Below are positions 1-11,868 of a DNA stretch of 64,000 nt, one piece after another; position 1 is the stretch's first letter, and each line of letters opens with the position of its first letter. The position numbers and the translations under genes were made by a program. Origin of the DNA: Phialocephala subalpina. Taxonomy: Eukaryota; Ascomycota; Leotiomycetes; Helotiales; Mollisiaceae. Location: positions 246,283 through 310,282 of the forward strand of contig FJOG01000028.1 of NCBI GenBank assembly GCA_900073065.1, in the 5' to 3' direction. The notes below the pieces were generated by a model that searched no databases, was not told the origin of the DNA, and worked only from the letters and a program-made list of their open reading frames with translations.

Positions 1-1024
1 TCTTGGATAGACGGTCAGGGATTCTCTTAAAATCATGCAACGATCAGAGATATCAAAGGTACAAAGAAACTCGACCCACGAAAGCGGGGCAGCAACGATA
101 TAAGAAGAGCTCTGCTGTAGTGTGCTTTGCTCCCACCCCCCACCCAAACTCTTGGGTGTAGGGAAACATTATGGTGAGGTGTGCCAGCAACTAATGCATT
201 GTCACCAAATGATCAAGTACAGAGCTGGGGCCCCAGGACATTGAATCAAGCCCATGGGGTAGGACGACGGCCCGCACCCAGTGCATCGGCTATGGTGTGG
301 ACTATTGGGTACGAGGAATGCCGGTCCAGGCATGGATACGTTTCGGGTTCATTCGCCCGGTTGTATACATATGTATCGCTATCGCTCACCTCAGCTTGAA
401 CGCTTTGTAAGCGGGGAGCTTGTACAGATGGACAGGATCTGCGATAGACTGCATAAACAGTCAATAATGGGCCGCAGGAATGCTTTTCAGACTTAGCACA
501 ACGATTGGATGTCCGGTAGCTATGCACAATTCGCACTTTGTTGTTTACTTAATGACTGACTGAATGAAAAATTTTGTACTTCTGGGGGGCAAGTGCTTCA
601 CACCTGACATTATTGAGGCTTCGCTTGTCGACTGAACAGCTTGTTCGAGGCGACGATCCGTCTCCTTTCTCAGACCTGATATAAAAGGATCATTGTGGAA
701 GAGGGTTAGAACGAGTATATTGGACGCAAGCTTTGCTGAATAAATTGGAAAGAAGTCGTGGAAGCATGATACGCCTCGGATATTCTGTGTTCTCACAACT
801 GGCGTATATGTCAGCATGGCGGAACTCGGGTAAGGTTACGCTAGAGCCTGAACGAGCCTAGGCTAAGTTTCCAATATCAACTTCGAATTCAAACTTGAAG
901 TCAACGACACGTCAAGAAAGCTCTCCCCATTCACCACGATCTACGAATCCATCAGTCCGCGGCGCCTTTGTCAACACCCTACCTCGAGTCTCACTACACT
1001 GAGGACTAGTATCTAGCCTCTGCG
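1..1024. other. Upstream region without a supported gene
   Basis: No gene can be defended here. A minus-strand open frame at 545-817 (90 codons, ATG at 817) has reasonable protein-like composition and could be an exon of an unrecognised gene, but it has no known motif and no clear partner exon. Bases 840-1024 form the leader of the following plus-strand gene. Confidence 0.4.
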
Positions 1025-1885
1025 ATGGACGAGCAAACCTTCACACGCTTTCCGCGACTGCCCCTGGAACTTCGACTCATGATCTGGACACACTGCTCAC
1101 AATTCACGCGTTACGTTGATCTGTGGCCCAGCGAACACGGTCGGCTCCAGGATGGAACCGAGACCAGACCAAATAGCATCCTCAATTTCCAATTTCTTCG
1201 GCACGTGACAAGCCAACCTCCTCCTGCTGTCCTTTATGCCTGCAAGGAATCCCGAAAAGTTGCACTCCAGCACTACAAGCTCGAGTTTGGCTCAAAGCAC
1301 GTCTTAGACCACGGCATGACCATCACAACCCCGCCTCGAATTTACATCAACTGGTCGAGCGATTTCATTTGCCCAATAGATATGACATACACAATGTCAC
1401 TCTCAGGCACGGACAATGAATGGGAGCGGGAGGTATTTGGACACGAGGAGACAAGGAGAATGGCCATCAATGTCACAGATACAGGCGATTTTCTATTGCC
1501 TTCATTGGCGACACTCGACGAGATCATCCTCTACTACGCACCGTCTCCCCCATATTCTTGCTTACAAACCGGCTACGATATGTCTTTCGAAGATCTTGAA
1601 GTTCAAGACAATTCGCTGAATGATGCAGATGCCTGTCTCACCAGTACTCTAGATGCAACCGTTCTATACATCGAGGATATTTGTGATGATTTGGTTGCGA
1701 TGAGCAAGATGCGCCCCCAAATGAATCCCGGAGCGATGAGGGAAGCAGATTCCGAGCGGGAGATGGACTTGCAGACCATTAAGAAAGTTTTGGAGCATAT
1801 CTACCGAATTGGTGAACGGCCCAAAGCGCAATTCATGTTGATGTGTCCGAAGGGCGGTTCGGGCGACTTGCACTACGAAATTTGA
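1025..1885 (+). CDS. 2EXR domain-containing protein
   Basis: Single-exon gene for a 286-residue protein. Residues 9-24 (FPRLPLELRLMIW) are the hallmark opening of the fungal 2EXR domain, an F-box-like helix of unknown function. The second family signature, ACKESRKVALQHY, is at residues 72-84. The rest is typical of these variable proteins: scattered Trp/Tyr residues, then an acidic C-terminal half with no enzyme motif. No signal peptide or membrane segment is visible. The ATG at 1025 is the first in frame and directly precedes the conserved block, so the start is well supported. A second, unrelated 2EXR gene lies at 20741. These families are expanded in Leotiomycetes and Sordariomycetes and their biochemical role is not established. 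Confidence 0.85.
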   Translation: MDEQTFTRFPRLPLELRLMIWTHCSQFTRYVDLWPSEHGRLQDGTETRPNSILNFQFLRHVTSQPPPAVLYACKESRKVALQHYKLEFGSKHVLDHGMTITTPPRIYINWSSDFICPIDMTYTMSLSGTDNEWEREVFGHEETRRMAINVTDTGDFLLPSLATLDEIILYYAPSPPYSCLQTGYDMSFEDLEVQDNSLNDADACLTSTLDATVLYIEDICDDLVAMSKMRPQMNPGAMREADSEREMDLQTIKKVLEHIYRIGERPKAQFMLMCPKGGSGDLHYEI

Positions 1886-2020
1886 AGTTGTGGCAATACC
1901 TTGCTTCAACTTGAATCGCCAACGCATATGCCTTTGGGAGTTCATTTATGGAATTTCCTGCCGAAGGAAAAGTACTATCAGCACGGCAGTGTCGGTGGCG
2001 GCATAATGTTTCTTGCGATG

Positions 2021-3260
2021 TTAATATGTTTGTTTGCACTGTCCTACCCTCTTCTCCGCCGAGCTTCTGAACACTTTGTCCAAAAATCGATGCCTCACAA
2101 CCGCTTTCTCGAAATCCATCATATTCTCGTCTTCTCCTTCGCAAAAGCCTCATACAGTCGCGCAATATACCTATTCTCTCTCCGCAGACTCTCAAATTCT
2201 TCTTTCGGTAGCTTGACAACATCCACCAAGCTCGTCTCATGATCGAGAACTCTGAGCACCGGATCAAACAGCCCAATCTGCAAAAATGCATCATCGCACG
2301 ACACCCGAACCTTACCCTTCTCATCACAGATGTGCCACAGCAAACCAGGCTCACCAGGGAACGGATATCCTCCACGGAAATGCGATGAGACGAAGGCTCC
2401 ACTCGAGAGTTCACCCTGAACCATAAACTGATCTGGAGTCGTCTTCTTCAACGCTTCGACCTTCACCGTTCCGTCATGGTTCAAGAACTTGGTGTACGGC
2501 CTCTTGATCCCCAGCATCGACTGAAAGCTCTCAAATTCTCCTAATACATGCAAAACCGCATCAATTTCTGCCCCTCGTTAGCTCTTCACACCAATCGCCA
2601 GACACGGAACAAATACTCGCCATGGCCATAATAAATCGTCACCATATTGCCTCCAGACTCGGTATCCATGATACTCCACACCAGTAACCTCAACACCGGA
2701 GTAGTAGTTACAAGCACCGACCATCGTACTGCTCAACACCTTTCCAATCCTCCCTTCTTCTAGCATCTCCTTGACTTTCCTCACCACGGCGCGAATTGAG
2801 CTTGCAGGACCACAGCAGTCTTACACGCTTTCTCCTTCGTGATTCCAGCCAATTCCACCGCTTCGGCAAGACTTGCTCCGAGTGGCCACTCAACAATGAC
2901 ATCTTTCCCCGCCAACAATGCCGGCTTGATCAGAGCATAATGTTTCCTCACGTTCACGGAACAGACTACGAGGTCGATATCCGAATCCAATGCCAGGTCC
3001 TCAGGAGAAGCGTAAGCTTTCGTGGTGGGAGGGATATTGTGAGAGGAGATCGCGGTGTAGGCAGCGGTGAGAGAGGAGTTGCACAGTGTCGCAATGGTGT
3101 AGTGCGGCGATTGCAGCAGGTATGACAGATGTGCGGTATTCTGCCGATTTCACGTTGCAGGCTCAGCGATTTGTATGGGTTGCATTTTCATGTCGATTTG
3201 TAAGTCCACGACGCACCACGGGCAAGGCTCGGGTTGAGGTGGATTTTGATATCGGAAGTC
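2021..3260 (-). pseudogene. Degenerate Gfo/Idh/MocA-family oxidoreductase (GAL80-like)
   Basis: Fragments in different frames line up, in order, with the fungal GAL80-like Gfo/Idh/MocA family (NAD(P)-binding dehydrogenases or regulators). They are HLSYLLQSPHYTIATLCNSS, then DSDIDLVVCSV and HYALIKPALLAGKDVIVEWP, then VVRKVKEMLEEGRIGKVLSS, then VLGEFESFQSMLGIKRPYT, then a C-terminal piece ending in AVVRHRFLDKVF before a stop at 2021-2023. The Rossmann-fold start is missing or unreadable. Frames break near 2787 (QFAP to VVRKV is out by one base), between about 2560 and 2640, and near 2125. No combination of GT-AG introns I could find joins them, so this is a decayed gene and not a spliced one. 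The 5' limit is approximate. Confidence 0.75.
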
Positions 3261-3305
3261 CGATCTAATCTCTTAGCCAAGAGAAAGAGTAGTGCATATT
3301 CCGCT

Positions 3306-4180
3306 TCATTCAACCTTGCATGTAGTTCCTGTATGGAAAGTGAGGTTGGTGAGATGCTGAAACTGCTTTAGAACTCTCAAAGCGTCTCTAAGCATTTGAA
3401 CGCTTCTCCCATCGAAAGAAGCATCGGCCTGAAAATGGTGCTCAAGCACAGCATCACAAAGCTCCGATACATTCTTCCCATAATCAACAAATGCAGCACG
3501 TTGACAACATTCTTTACTCAGGCTGTGTATCCCAAACACTTTGTCCCGAATGTCAAAACATAATGCAGCTTGGAATGCAAAGAGAAGGTCCAGTAATGGC
3601 GATCGCTCTGTTGACGTCGAGCGGGTCAGTCTCCTCGCACAGATGGAATACATTCAGGACTGCAGTAGGACGTAATCGTCTTTCTTCTGCAGCTCGAGCG
3701 CTTTGGCTGGAATTCCCACGATTGCCTTGAGACCGTCTCGACCATTCCCCATCCAAAAACAGTCTTGCCATATTGTACGACGATCTTGGACGCGAGGACG
3801 AGTTCTTGGATAATCCAAAGACGTGTCCAGTAGCTCAGATCGAAACACGATCTATACAAATTCGCGAGGTTTGAAGATCGACTGTTGGAGGACATGGACT
3901 TCATGGCCAGTCGATATGATTTATCCTTTTCTCGAAGCATTCGCGTAGCGAAGAGATTTGCACCTTTCTTTGGGACTTGAGGATCGATTTTTCGATAATT
4001 AGCTTCCAACTTCCGCTGCCTCCCAACCCAAGCAACGACCCTCATCGCTCTCACATAAATCCTCCCCATCTGACGAACTTAATGAGTCTTCTCCTCTTCA
4101 TCTTGCTGATTGATACAATACGACTCGGTACCGAAGAAGAAACCAGCAAGTACTGGCAAGCATCACCGAATAAACGTTAG
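3306..4180 (-). pseudogene. Relic of a HET (heterokaryon incompatibility) domain gene
   Basis: The minus strand encodes HET-domain signatures: SYCINQQDEEEKTH, then VRQMGRIYVRAMRVVAWVG, then SYWTRLWIIQELVLASKIVV, then DIRDKVFGIHSLSKE. These match the second half of the domain, which mediates nonself recognition and cell death in filamentous fungi. The first half (the LSYxWG block) is absent. An in-frame TAA at 4079-4081 falls exactly where the family has Gln (CAA) before VRQMG. Further frame changes lie around 3650-3750. The gene is therefore both truncated and interrupted. Confidence 0.7.
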
Positions 4181-6849
4181 GTACAACTAAAGTGCTAATC
4201 CTCATAATCCCAATGCCAACAAGTACAACCAGAATCCCCTTCTCATCTAGTCCTGTCACACTCTTCAACACTTCCATTCTGCCCCCTTGTAGAAGATGTT
4301 CCCCGGCCACTGGAAAATTCTTTGCCGCTTGAGTTGGCTTTGGAAGCAGCAACTGTGTTCCATGGTTGGTCTGTAGCCTTCTCTCTAGCCCATCTCTCCA
4401 TCGGGGTGAGGGTTCGAGTGACCCCTGCTGAGGTGTAATGGTGACTTGAGCGGTCGACCCGAGTATGAGATTGGTAGTATTCGGCTTGCTGGTCTTGTCG
4501 ATTCATCTTTATCTTTTGTATTTCTTGGAAATTATAGCTGAGCTATATAATTGCTGGTGGTAAGCAGGACTAAAGTCAAGATTAGTAACTATGCTGCTTG
4601 ATATTGGAACAATATGCGAACACTGACCTGATGATGTGTCTTGGACTTAATCTGTAGTTTAGGGAAATTGTAAAATGACTCAGTCTATTCTGGAATCTGA
4701 TTTTCACATACTTTTATCGGGGTCAAGGCATCTTATATAAGTTGTAGAAGCTTTTCATTTCGGAGGGGTTGCTGAGCGGTGCCAGCCCCCGAAGACCGCA
4801 CGGTAACAGCACACGAGAGCCTACACTCACTGCGCACGAGATTCCACTTTCAGCGCACGAAAATCTATCTTACAACGCAGTAGAATCCCACTCTCATAAC
4901 GCATTTTAACTCGTAATTTTTTTATTAAATTGGCTGGCCTAGAGTGCACGAGATCCTATCTTTAACTCGTACGTGAACTTTGGAGCCTACAGGCACCTCA
5001 GGCTTAGCCCTTGGACCTGTGAGTATCGGCCGAGAATCTTGCCGAAAACACTCCTATAGCTTTCGACTATTACCGTGACTATAGCCATGACAAGCTTTCT
5101 CTTTCTCTTCCATTAGTAACGTGGTTGATGTGGAAAGAAATTTCTCTCGCGTGCGCGCGCCGAGCAAACGAAGTCCGAGCCTTACCTCAGCCCCTTATCA
5201 ACTATCGCACCTCCATCCCTTCACTAGAGCAGCGAATTATTCGTTTCGAACTGCAATCTAGAGGGTGGAACTATTGAATTGAAGGTCGAGATGCAAATCC
5301 TGAAATGTTACGGTTCTCAGCCAGCTTGTGTCGCGTCGCTTCAAGCGGGGTGCAAAGTCTTGTCCGCCAATTTAACCTTACCACCCGCTTCCTTCTTAAT
5401 GGCACAATATACTGGGAATAAATACTTCAGATCAGGGTTTTGATTGTTTCCCACAGTCTTGTTTATTTTGTCGTTGCAACGTTGGTACAGAAACTGACGA
5501 GGTTTTCGTCTGCCTCACGTGGAGTGCCACCACCCCTGGAGTCTGCAGGAGACGATTGCGCGATGGCCCCGTGGAATATGTACCGAAGCATCCACCGCTA
5601 TGCTATGCACACGAAGCCGAAAGTATGTCGTGACTCGAGTGCGGTACAGTGAGCGGGCCAACCTGTCTCGCTCGGTGAAGGAAAACGGATGTCTGACCTT
5701 CGGTTACACAAGAATTGTTGATTGGCGTAGGTATCCCGCTTCTCGAAAGTGGAAATGAAGCGCTTGTTGGTGTGGTGTTATGATGTTCCGTTGAGTTAAC
5801 CACCGAGAATTGGTACTGTATTCAAGCTTTGGTCAAGATTTGTTTTGCTGTGAACACGCTTCAAGTGGCGTCATCCAATGAAAAAGAGTTGTATGTGTAG
5901 TATTGCAGGCGTTTGAATGAAATATCGTTAGAGTGGGGGCATGTTCTTGAATGAAAACGCGTTTAGAGCCGTGGTCTGGTGCGCGCAGCGATCAAATACC
6001 GGAAGGACCCAGCCGTTCGGGCACACACGTCGCCAGCTCGTCAGGGTCCTCAGTGCATGGTAGGGATCGTCTATACCCCATATTCGGAGGTAACTTACAT
6101 GTGGTCTAACTCGTGATATTCTAGCACTGAGGCGTGGGCATGGTCATATTTGGTAAAGTTACAGTACAGTTCCGTAAAGGCAAGGAACCTGTTGCAGGGG
6201 GTTCCAGGCAGAGGAACCAGAACCAAGAAGAACGCCAAGCTTGCGCGCACATCACTGCCACTGATGGAATTTAGGTTAGCTTACCCCGATGCCAAAGTCA
6301 AATCCAAGGCTCTCGTGTGCGTGAGGATTTTTGGAGAGGTCGTAGCTTGAGAGCCTCACGGTTTGAGTACCGCCTCCCTCGCCGTCCCTCCCTTACGTTT
6401 CCCTTCCTCTCTTTCATTCCGTCGTCTCTTTCATTGTCCACTCCCGCTTTCCTCTGTTCACACTTGGTGAGGTCCATCACCGCGCAGGTTGAAGGCGCAA
6501 CTCTGCATGTACAGTCACAGCCTGTAATTGCACCTTTTTCCATCCATTCATTACTACTCACGGCGCAGACTGGTCTTCCTTGAATACTACCTGCTACAGA
6601 TAATATCCCCGCTCTTTTACTCCTTCTGCGTTAGTCTTGTACTCTTCAGTCATTCTCTCGAAGCAAGTTGGCAGTGCGATTTACTGAAACACCGCTCTTT
6701 ATAATACTGCGAAACAGTTCACAAGACGAGAAGGCCCTCTTTGAGATCGCTCCTTCTGCTGCTGATTTCCTCGGCATTCTCTGCAGCTTCGCAACTTTCC
6801 GCTCTTTCGCAAGCACACCCTCAATTCGAATCAGCACCAAGATCTAGGT
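4181..6849. other. Gene-poor region and coiled-coil gene promoter
   Basis: No convincing gene. A minus-strand ATG-initiated frame at 4243-4506 (87 codons, Ser/Thr/Gln-rich) and an overlapping hydrophobic frame at 4098-4352 might be exons of a small unknown gene, but I cannot join them. Bases 4780-4970 repeat short CACGAGA-type words and may be an old transposon scrap. A CG-rich run sits near 5150-5165. Bases 6370-6460 are strongly pyrimidine-rich (CCCTCC/CTTTC), typical of a fungal promoter or 5' leader, and precede the coiled-coil gene at 6850. Confidence 0.4.
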
Positions 6850-9414
6850 ATGGCGCTTCTGCCAACGGCGGCGGGCCGGGGCACGCTGAACATGATTGAA
6901 CAAATAAAAGCCTGTCTGGAAGATATCGATCACAACGGCACCAATCGACGCCATATTGGTGGGCGAATGAAAAGAGAGAGACTCGCTGCCATAGCTTCTT
7001 CGAAGCTGGACTTGGAAGCAAGCAATAAACATTGGGTTGGACATGCTCTAGCCCTACTCTGCGAGTCGCTCGAAGCCAGCGTTATCAACGAGATTATGAC
7101 ACAAGGACATGGCAGGTACAAAAAGGAATGGGATAAATGGGAGCTGGCGGAAGGGCTCCCCAAATGGCACAACAGAAGAGGGGAGGACAGAATTCGAAAC
7201 CTTGTGTACGACCTTTTGATGGAAGACTTGATCATACTCTACAAAGGCTACGAAGTCGATGGTGGAGAACAAGTCAAGGGTCTGAGTGTCAAGGGGGTGT
7301 GCAAGAAAGTCAAGGACGAGATTGGGATAGTTGCAATCAAGTAAGTTCCCAAGTGGCTCATTGCGGCCATAAAGTCTTCTATCCTTCTTTACTTCTTTGC
7401 GCGAGGGCCGTTGAGAAATGGCAGTTATTCTACTTCTCTACAAAGAATTTATCCTAGCTCTTCAACCTACATTTACGTATACCGCGACCCAGTCAGATAC
7501 TATGGACACACACAATCTGTGGTGTAATTAATTTGTCTGACAATTCTTGCAGAGACAGTTATCTCCGGGATCAGCTCGAACGTCATGGCGCCACCCGCAA
7601 TCTAAAAGGCCAGGCAGTCGTGCCTACGGGCAGAAATACAAAGTCGGTGGGCTCACCGAGTACTCTCGGTGCCTCAACTCCTACTTCTAGTGATATACCA
7701 TCTGTCTCTCCACGTCTCAATCATACAGGCCTACTACCACCGGGTGTGTCGGATACTCGTTCCCGTCTACCAACTCCGACTCGATATGTTTATGGTTCCG
7801 GCGGAGTTTCGAGTCGATCGAATACAACTGCTCTTACTCAAGGGCCAAGTCAATCCCAGCTTTCCAAAAACACGAACCACTACCCTCAAAGTAGAATGAC
7901 CAAGTTCAGCAAGACAATTCCCTTCCAACAGAGATCTTCACAAAATTCAAGAGACACAGCCTTTCCTTTATCCCCTGCTAGCGGTCACCCGAATCCTATA
8001 CCGCCGCCTATAGATGCAACGCTCAGTGGAATAGATGACGGGTCCCACAACTGCCAGCCCATACCAAACTCATTCCATCTTATACCATCTGGCAATGGCC
8101 ATTCCGGGCACGGTAGCTCCCAATCTTTCGCGCCCATACAGGGTGGCGGCTGGCTGGGGTTTGATGGCGCGGGGGTGGCGGGGCAGGCTCTCACGCCCAT
8201 CAGCAACATGGACGAAAGTACGTTCCTTCCATATTAGCGTGTTTCGAACCTTATTCTAATAAGCACCAGTCTCCCGTGGCGTTGGTCCTTCCGTCTCTTT
8301 GTCACTACCGCTCACTGGGACGGCAGTGGCCCAATTCAATGACGCACTCACGCAACTGCCGGAAAAAATTGAGCTTCTAACCAGACGTCTTGATACTGAA
8401 CGCATGGCCCGTGTGCTACTCGAAGCCCGTGCGAATGAGGTCGACAAATGGCAGAAAGAGTACATGCGTATTGGGAAGAACTACGAGGAACTTACCTCGC
8501 ACTGTGAAAGTCAAGAGCGACATATCAAGGACCTCAAACAAAAGTCAGAACATCTGGAAGGCCTCTGTAAAACCTTCGAAGACGGCAAAGTCAGCGAGCA
8601 AACCAAACGAGAAAAATTGAGCGACGATATGGAGAACCTTCAGCAGAAATATCATGCTCTTGACGGAACAGTCCAGAGACTCCGTAACGCCGACGGCGAA
8701 CTCCAGTCGAAGGTCTTGAGCCTGCAGGGCTTGAATGAGATACAGGCCGAGCACATCAATGGCCTACAAACAGGCCTCAAAAAGTTAGAGGTTGAGAATA
8801 CCGATCTCAGAATTCACCTGAGCGATTTACAAAACCACAACCATTCACTGCGGATAGAGGTGACCAAGCTCCAGACTGCAAATAGCCAGCTAATCGGGCG
8901 GGTCGGAAAGCTCAAGGATGAGAATATAAAACTTGATAGGACAGTCGAAGCTCTCCAGCAGCAAAAGAACAACTTTCAAAACGATGTTGCCAAGCTCCAA
9001 ACTCAGAATCTCAAACTCCAGACTCAAGTTGCCCAGCTTCATGAGGCCAAGGTCAATCTCGATGAGAAAGTTGATCTCCTGGAAAGAGAGAGCGCCTCAT
9101 TCCAGCAAGAGAAAAGGGCACTCGAAATCAACCCTAGTCAGGAATGTGTAAGTCGTTTCTCCACCTGCACCATTGATTCGGGAGTGGGTGAATCACTACG
9201 AGCCAGTGTCGCAAGCTCAAGGAAGCGTCAGATTAGTATCACCGACGAACGCGAGGAGAAGCGCCATAGGAGCCTAAATTTCATGAGTGGAAATTATAGC
9301 ACCTTTCTTGCGGACCCAGACCCGGATGAGTTGCCCATCATGTCGACCTCTGAACTTCCCATTCGGAGAGGGTCGGAGGGTTCTACCCACAACAAGGCCG
9401 AAGAATGGATCTAA
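6850..9414 (+). CDS. Large coiled-coil protein, function unknown
   Basis: Three exons, 6850-7340, 7553-8217 and 8270-9414. Introns are GTAAGT...TTGCAG and GTACGT...CACCAG; the total of 2301 nt encodes 766 residues. Residues about 1-165 are a compact charged helical N-terminus. Residues about 170-400 are a Ser/Thr/Pro/Gly-rich disordered linker. Residues about 400-680 are a long coiled coil with regular leucine heptads and repeated KLQTxNxxL-type units (for example KLQTQNLKLQTQVAQL). The tail is acidic and Ser-rich with a basic patch SSRKRQ. There is no transmembrane segment, signal peptide or enzyme motif. The architecture suggests a scaffold or cytoskeletal/septal adaptor, but that is inference. 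A possible GTAAGT at 9148 lies in coding sequence that reads through cleanly, so no third intron was called. Confidence 0.8.
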
Positions 9415-10343
9415 GGATATACCTTTGTCGCCTCCTTTCTGGGATTTCTTACGCATCAATGATGATGATCAATGGCGTATGGCTTGGCGTGCCTATGATC
9501 TGTTGGCGAATGGCGAATGGCGATGGCTTTCCAAGACTGGTTCTTTTCATACATAGATGTATATTATGTTAAGGGGCGATGGTAGCTACCTTCTAATTAC
9601 GTATCCATTCAAACCCCCAAGTTATTCTTTACTTTTCTCGATACATTACTCTCCCTAACTGCTGTTACTCAGCACCCGCTATATCCATATAGCATGGCAT
9701 TTTCGTCTCACTCTTTCTACGGCATCGAGGTGTTCAATACAAAGTGGCTTGCACACCAAATCTCCGTATTTTTCGACGACAATGGTAATACCATCCAGAC
9801 ATTTGGTACTATACTGCGTTCTTGCACTAGGAAAGTCCTCACTTGGTCTGCAATATGACTTGTTATTGCGAGATTGTTTTGGAATTTGACTTAGAGGAGT
9901 CCGATATCAGATGCACTGTCAGAGAATGTGAGGGCATAAATCGTTCGAATTGTTAGGTCTGGTCTCCCAGTTAAGCTGGGAGATCGGGGCTTTTATAGGG
10001 CTTCTAAAAGATCAAGAACGCAGGTAGAAGTCTACTGTCTCAGAGAGCACCGGGGGAGAAGAGTTTTCCACAATTGGGGTAGAAGTCCATTATGCCGTAA
10101 TGCCGCACGTCACCTCAACTGGCATCCGATTCTGAGGCAGGAAGTTGAAACGAGATAGACAGAATGTGTCTAGTATCCCTGAAAGCAGGTCTTTTGAGGT
10201 GAAAATGAAGACGGCAGCATGAATTCTGAACGTTTTTGAAAGGCATGTGGACAGATAGAAGTCCTATTAATTATTGAAGTGAGATTTTCACCCCGCTGAG
10301 CTGAGGGGCTTTCAATCACCCGAGACTAAATTCCTTGTCCAGT
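9415..10343. other. Intergenic region
   Basis: No gene seen. It holds the 3' region of the coiled-coil gene and a short perfect hairpin (TCTCCCAG, five-base loop, CTGGGAGA) near 9964-9984. The hairpin is too small and lacks the arms to be a tRNA. Confidence 0.4.
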
Positions 10344-10908
10344 CTAGAGGTGCTCAGGGGCCAATCCCTGATTTCTGAGTTCAAAATCGGCCCCTTCCAT
10401 AAATAGCGCCTCTTCTGGGGAGCCCAAAAATCGCTCTGTTCTCGACGTCAGCGTCTGCCAAGCGCTAGCACTGTAGGGAAAACGAAACCTCTTAGAAAAC
10501 AGAGGTCTAAGCCTCAAGTTTCCGCGGTCTTTCGTTCGGTGTCGATCAAGATATAAGCACAAAGCATCGATCCACAAAACTCGAGTGCTTTTCTCGCGAC
10601 GAAGATGCTAGAGAGCCCACCAAAGGTTTGAATTCGTGGAGGATTTCAAGTTGAGGGTTGTCGAGGACGATTGGGGATGGATGGTTGATTGCTTGGCCCC
10701 ATTCATAGGAGAGCGCTTCGTACGAGCATTTTGGGTCCTCAAGGGAGGCGATGTGAATTGAGCGTGTGATTTTGTCGTCAGCTTCTCCGGGGTCGAGATG
10801 GATGAGGCATATTTGCGATGCTGATGGATCGGGGGGGAAATACTCGAGCTTGTCTGGAAGGTGTTCCAAGATTGGCTGGATCTTGGACATTGCGGCCATC
10901 TTTGGCAA
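10344..10908 (-). pseudogene. HET-domain gene fragment with frameshift
   Basis: The upstream part (10908-10546) reads LIHLDPGEADDKITRSIHIA, then SYEALSYEWGQ, the N-terminal half of a HET domain. The continuation RVLWIDALCLY, the second HET block (normally LWIDAxCINQ), is in another frame at 10577-10344, so the gene is shifted near 10570. Past this point the sequence no longer resembles the family and stops at 10344. The catalytic-looking remainder and any C-terminal effector are missing. This is one of four HET loci in the window. Confidence 0.65.
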
Positions 10909-11868
10909 TCCTGCACCTTTGGTACAATTGACTTATTTGTCCAAGAAGCAAAGGAAGAATAAAGATGAATCATACAAGCACGGAGGTATCTTCGTGAAGG
11001 ATTCGCTTGGACTGCAGAGATTTCTCACGGTAGCGCTTGCCGTGTTTGTTCACGCTGGTCAGTGACATGCTTGCTTGACAAACTGAAGCAGTCAAGTGCT
11101 GGCTTCGAAATTTGGAATTTCACTTCGAGCAGGAGAAAATCATACATGCAGAAACAGAAGTTACAGCAGAGGGAGCTTTTCTCTAACGAGTAAAGTCACG
11201 ACAGAAAGCAATCAGACGAGAGAACACAGCAGTGAAACATCAACTGAGCCTATTAAACGTGGAACCATAAAGTCGACCTTTTACCATGAATTGAAGAGTG
11301 TATGCAGAATCGAATTTAGATGGTCTCTACAGCAGCGAACTTAGTTGGAGTAAAGAGAATGTGTGAGGATGTTACAGGTGCGGGGTAATTGCGGGGTAAC
11401 CGGGAGGACACGAGTTTAGGGCTGCCACAGCTGTATGCACTAACATTCTGGGCGTCGGTAGCGATTAGTGCCCTGAAGCCTTCAACATTACAGCCCCCAA
11501 GCGTTGACTTAAATTTCCCCAACACTCAGCTCTATTTTCTATTCATCACCTCTCGTCAATGTAGGAGGTCAAAAATGTGTACTTTATATGCGAGAATATA
11601 TCCTACCGGGCGAAACTTGATGCAGATACACAATATTTGTATCGAGTATATAAAATCGCAGTAGGGAAAGGCATCGAACTCTGAAAAATCTGTGCCCCCA
11701 AATCGGGAAATCATATTGAAATAAGAACCTGGTTAAGCCCATCAAATTCCTGCCACTTTTGTAATATACGATGTAATCCATCTTGTCCGATCAACTATGA
11801 CTTTCCCATCTCTCATCAAGCTAAGGAACAATTAGTCTCAAAAGTATTATCAACTGATTTAACAAAAC
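10909..11868. other. Intergenic region
   Basis: Short open frames only, none with recognisable sequence or splice partners. It contains the 3' flank of the 883-residue orphan gene on the minus strand. Confidence 0.4.

Noticed and set aside
1833..2414. 193-codon minus-strand open frame
   Set aside because: Arg/Cys/Ser-rich shadow overlapping both the 2EXR gene and the oxidoreductase relic in a different frame from the recognisable protein.
9148..9240. GTAAGT inside the coiled-coil gene, considered as an intron donor
   Set aside because: No convincing acceptor keeps the frame, and the sequence reads through as coherent protein to the stop at 9414.
9962..9984. Perfect 8-bp hairpin, considered as a tRNA arm or terminator
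   Set aside because: No D, anticodon or T arm can be drawn around it; eukaryotic terminators do not take this form.
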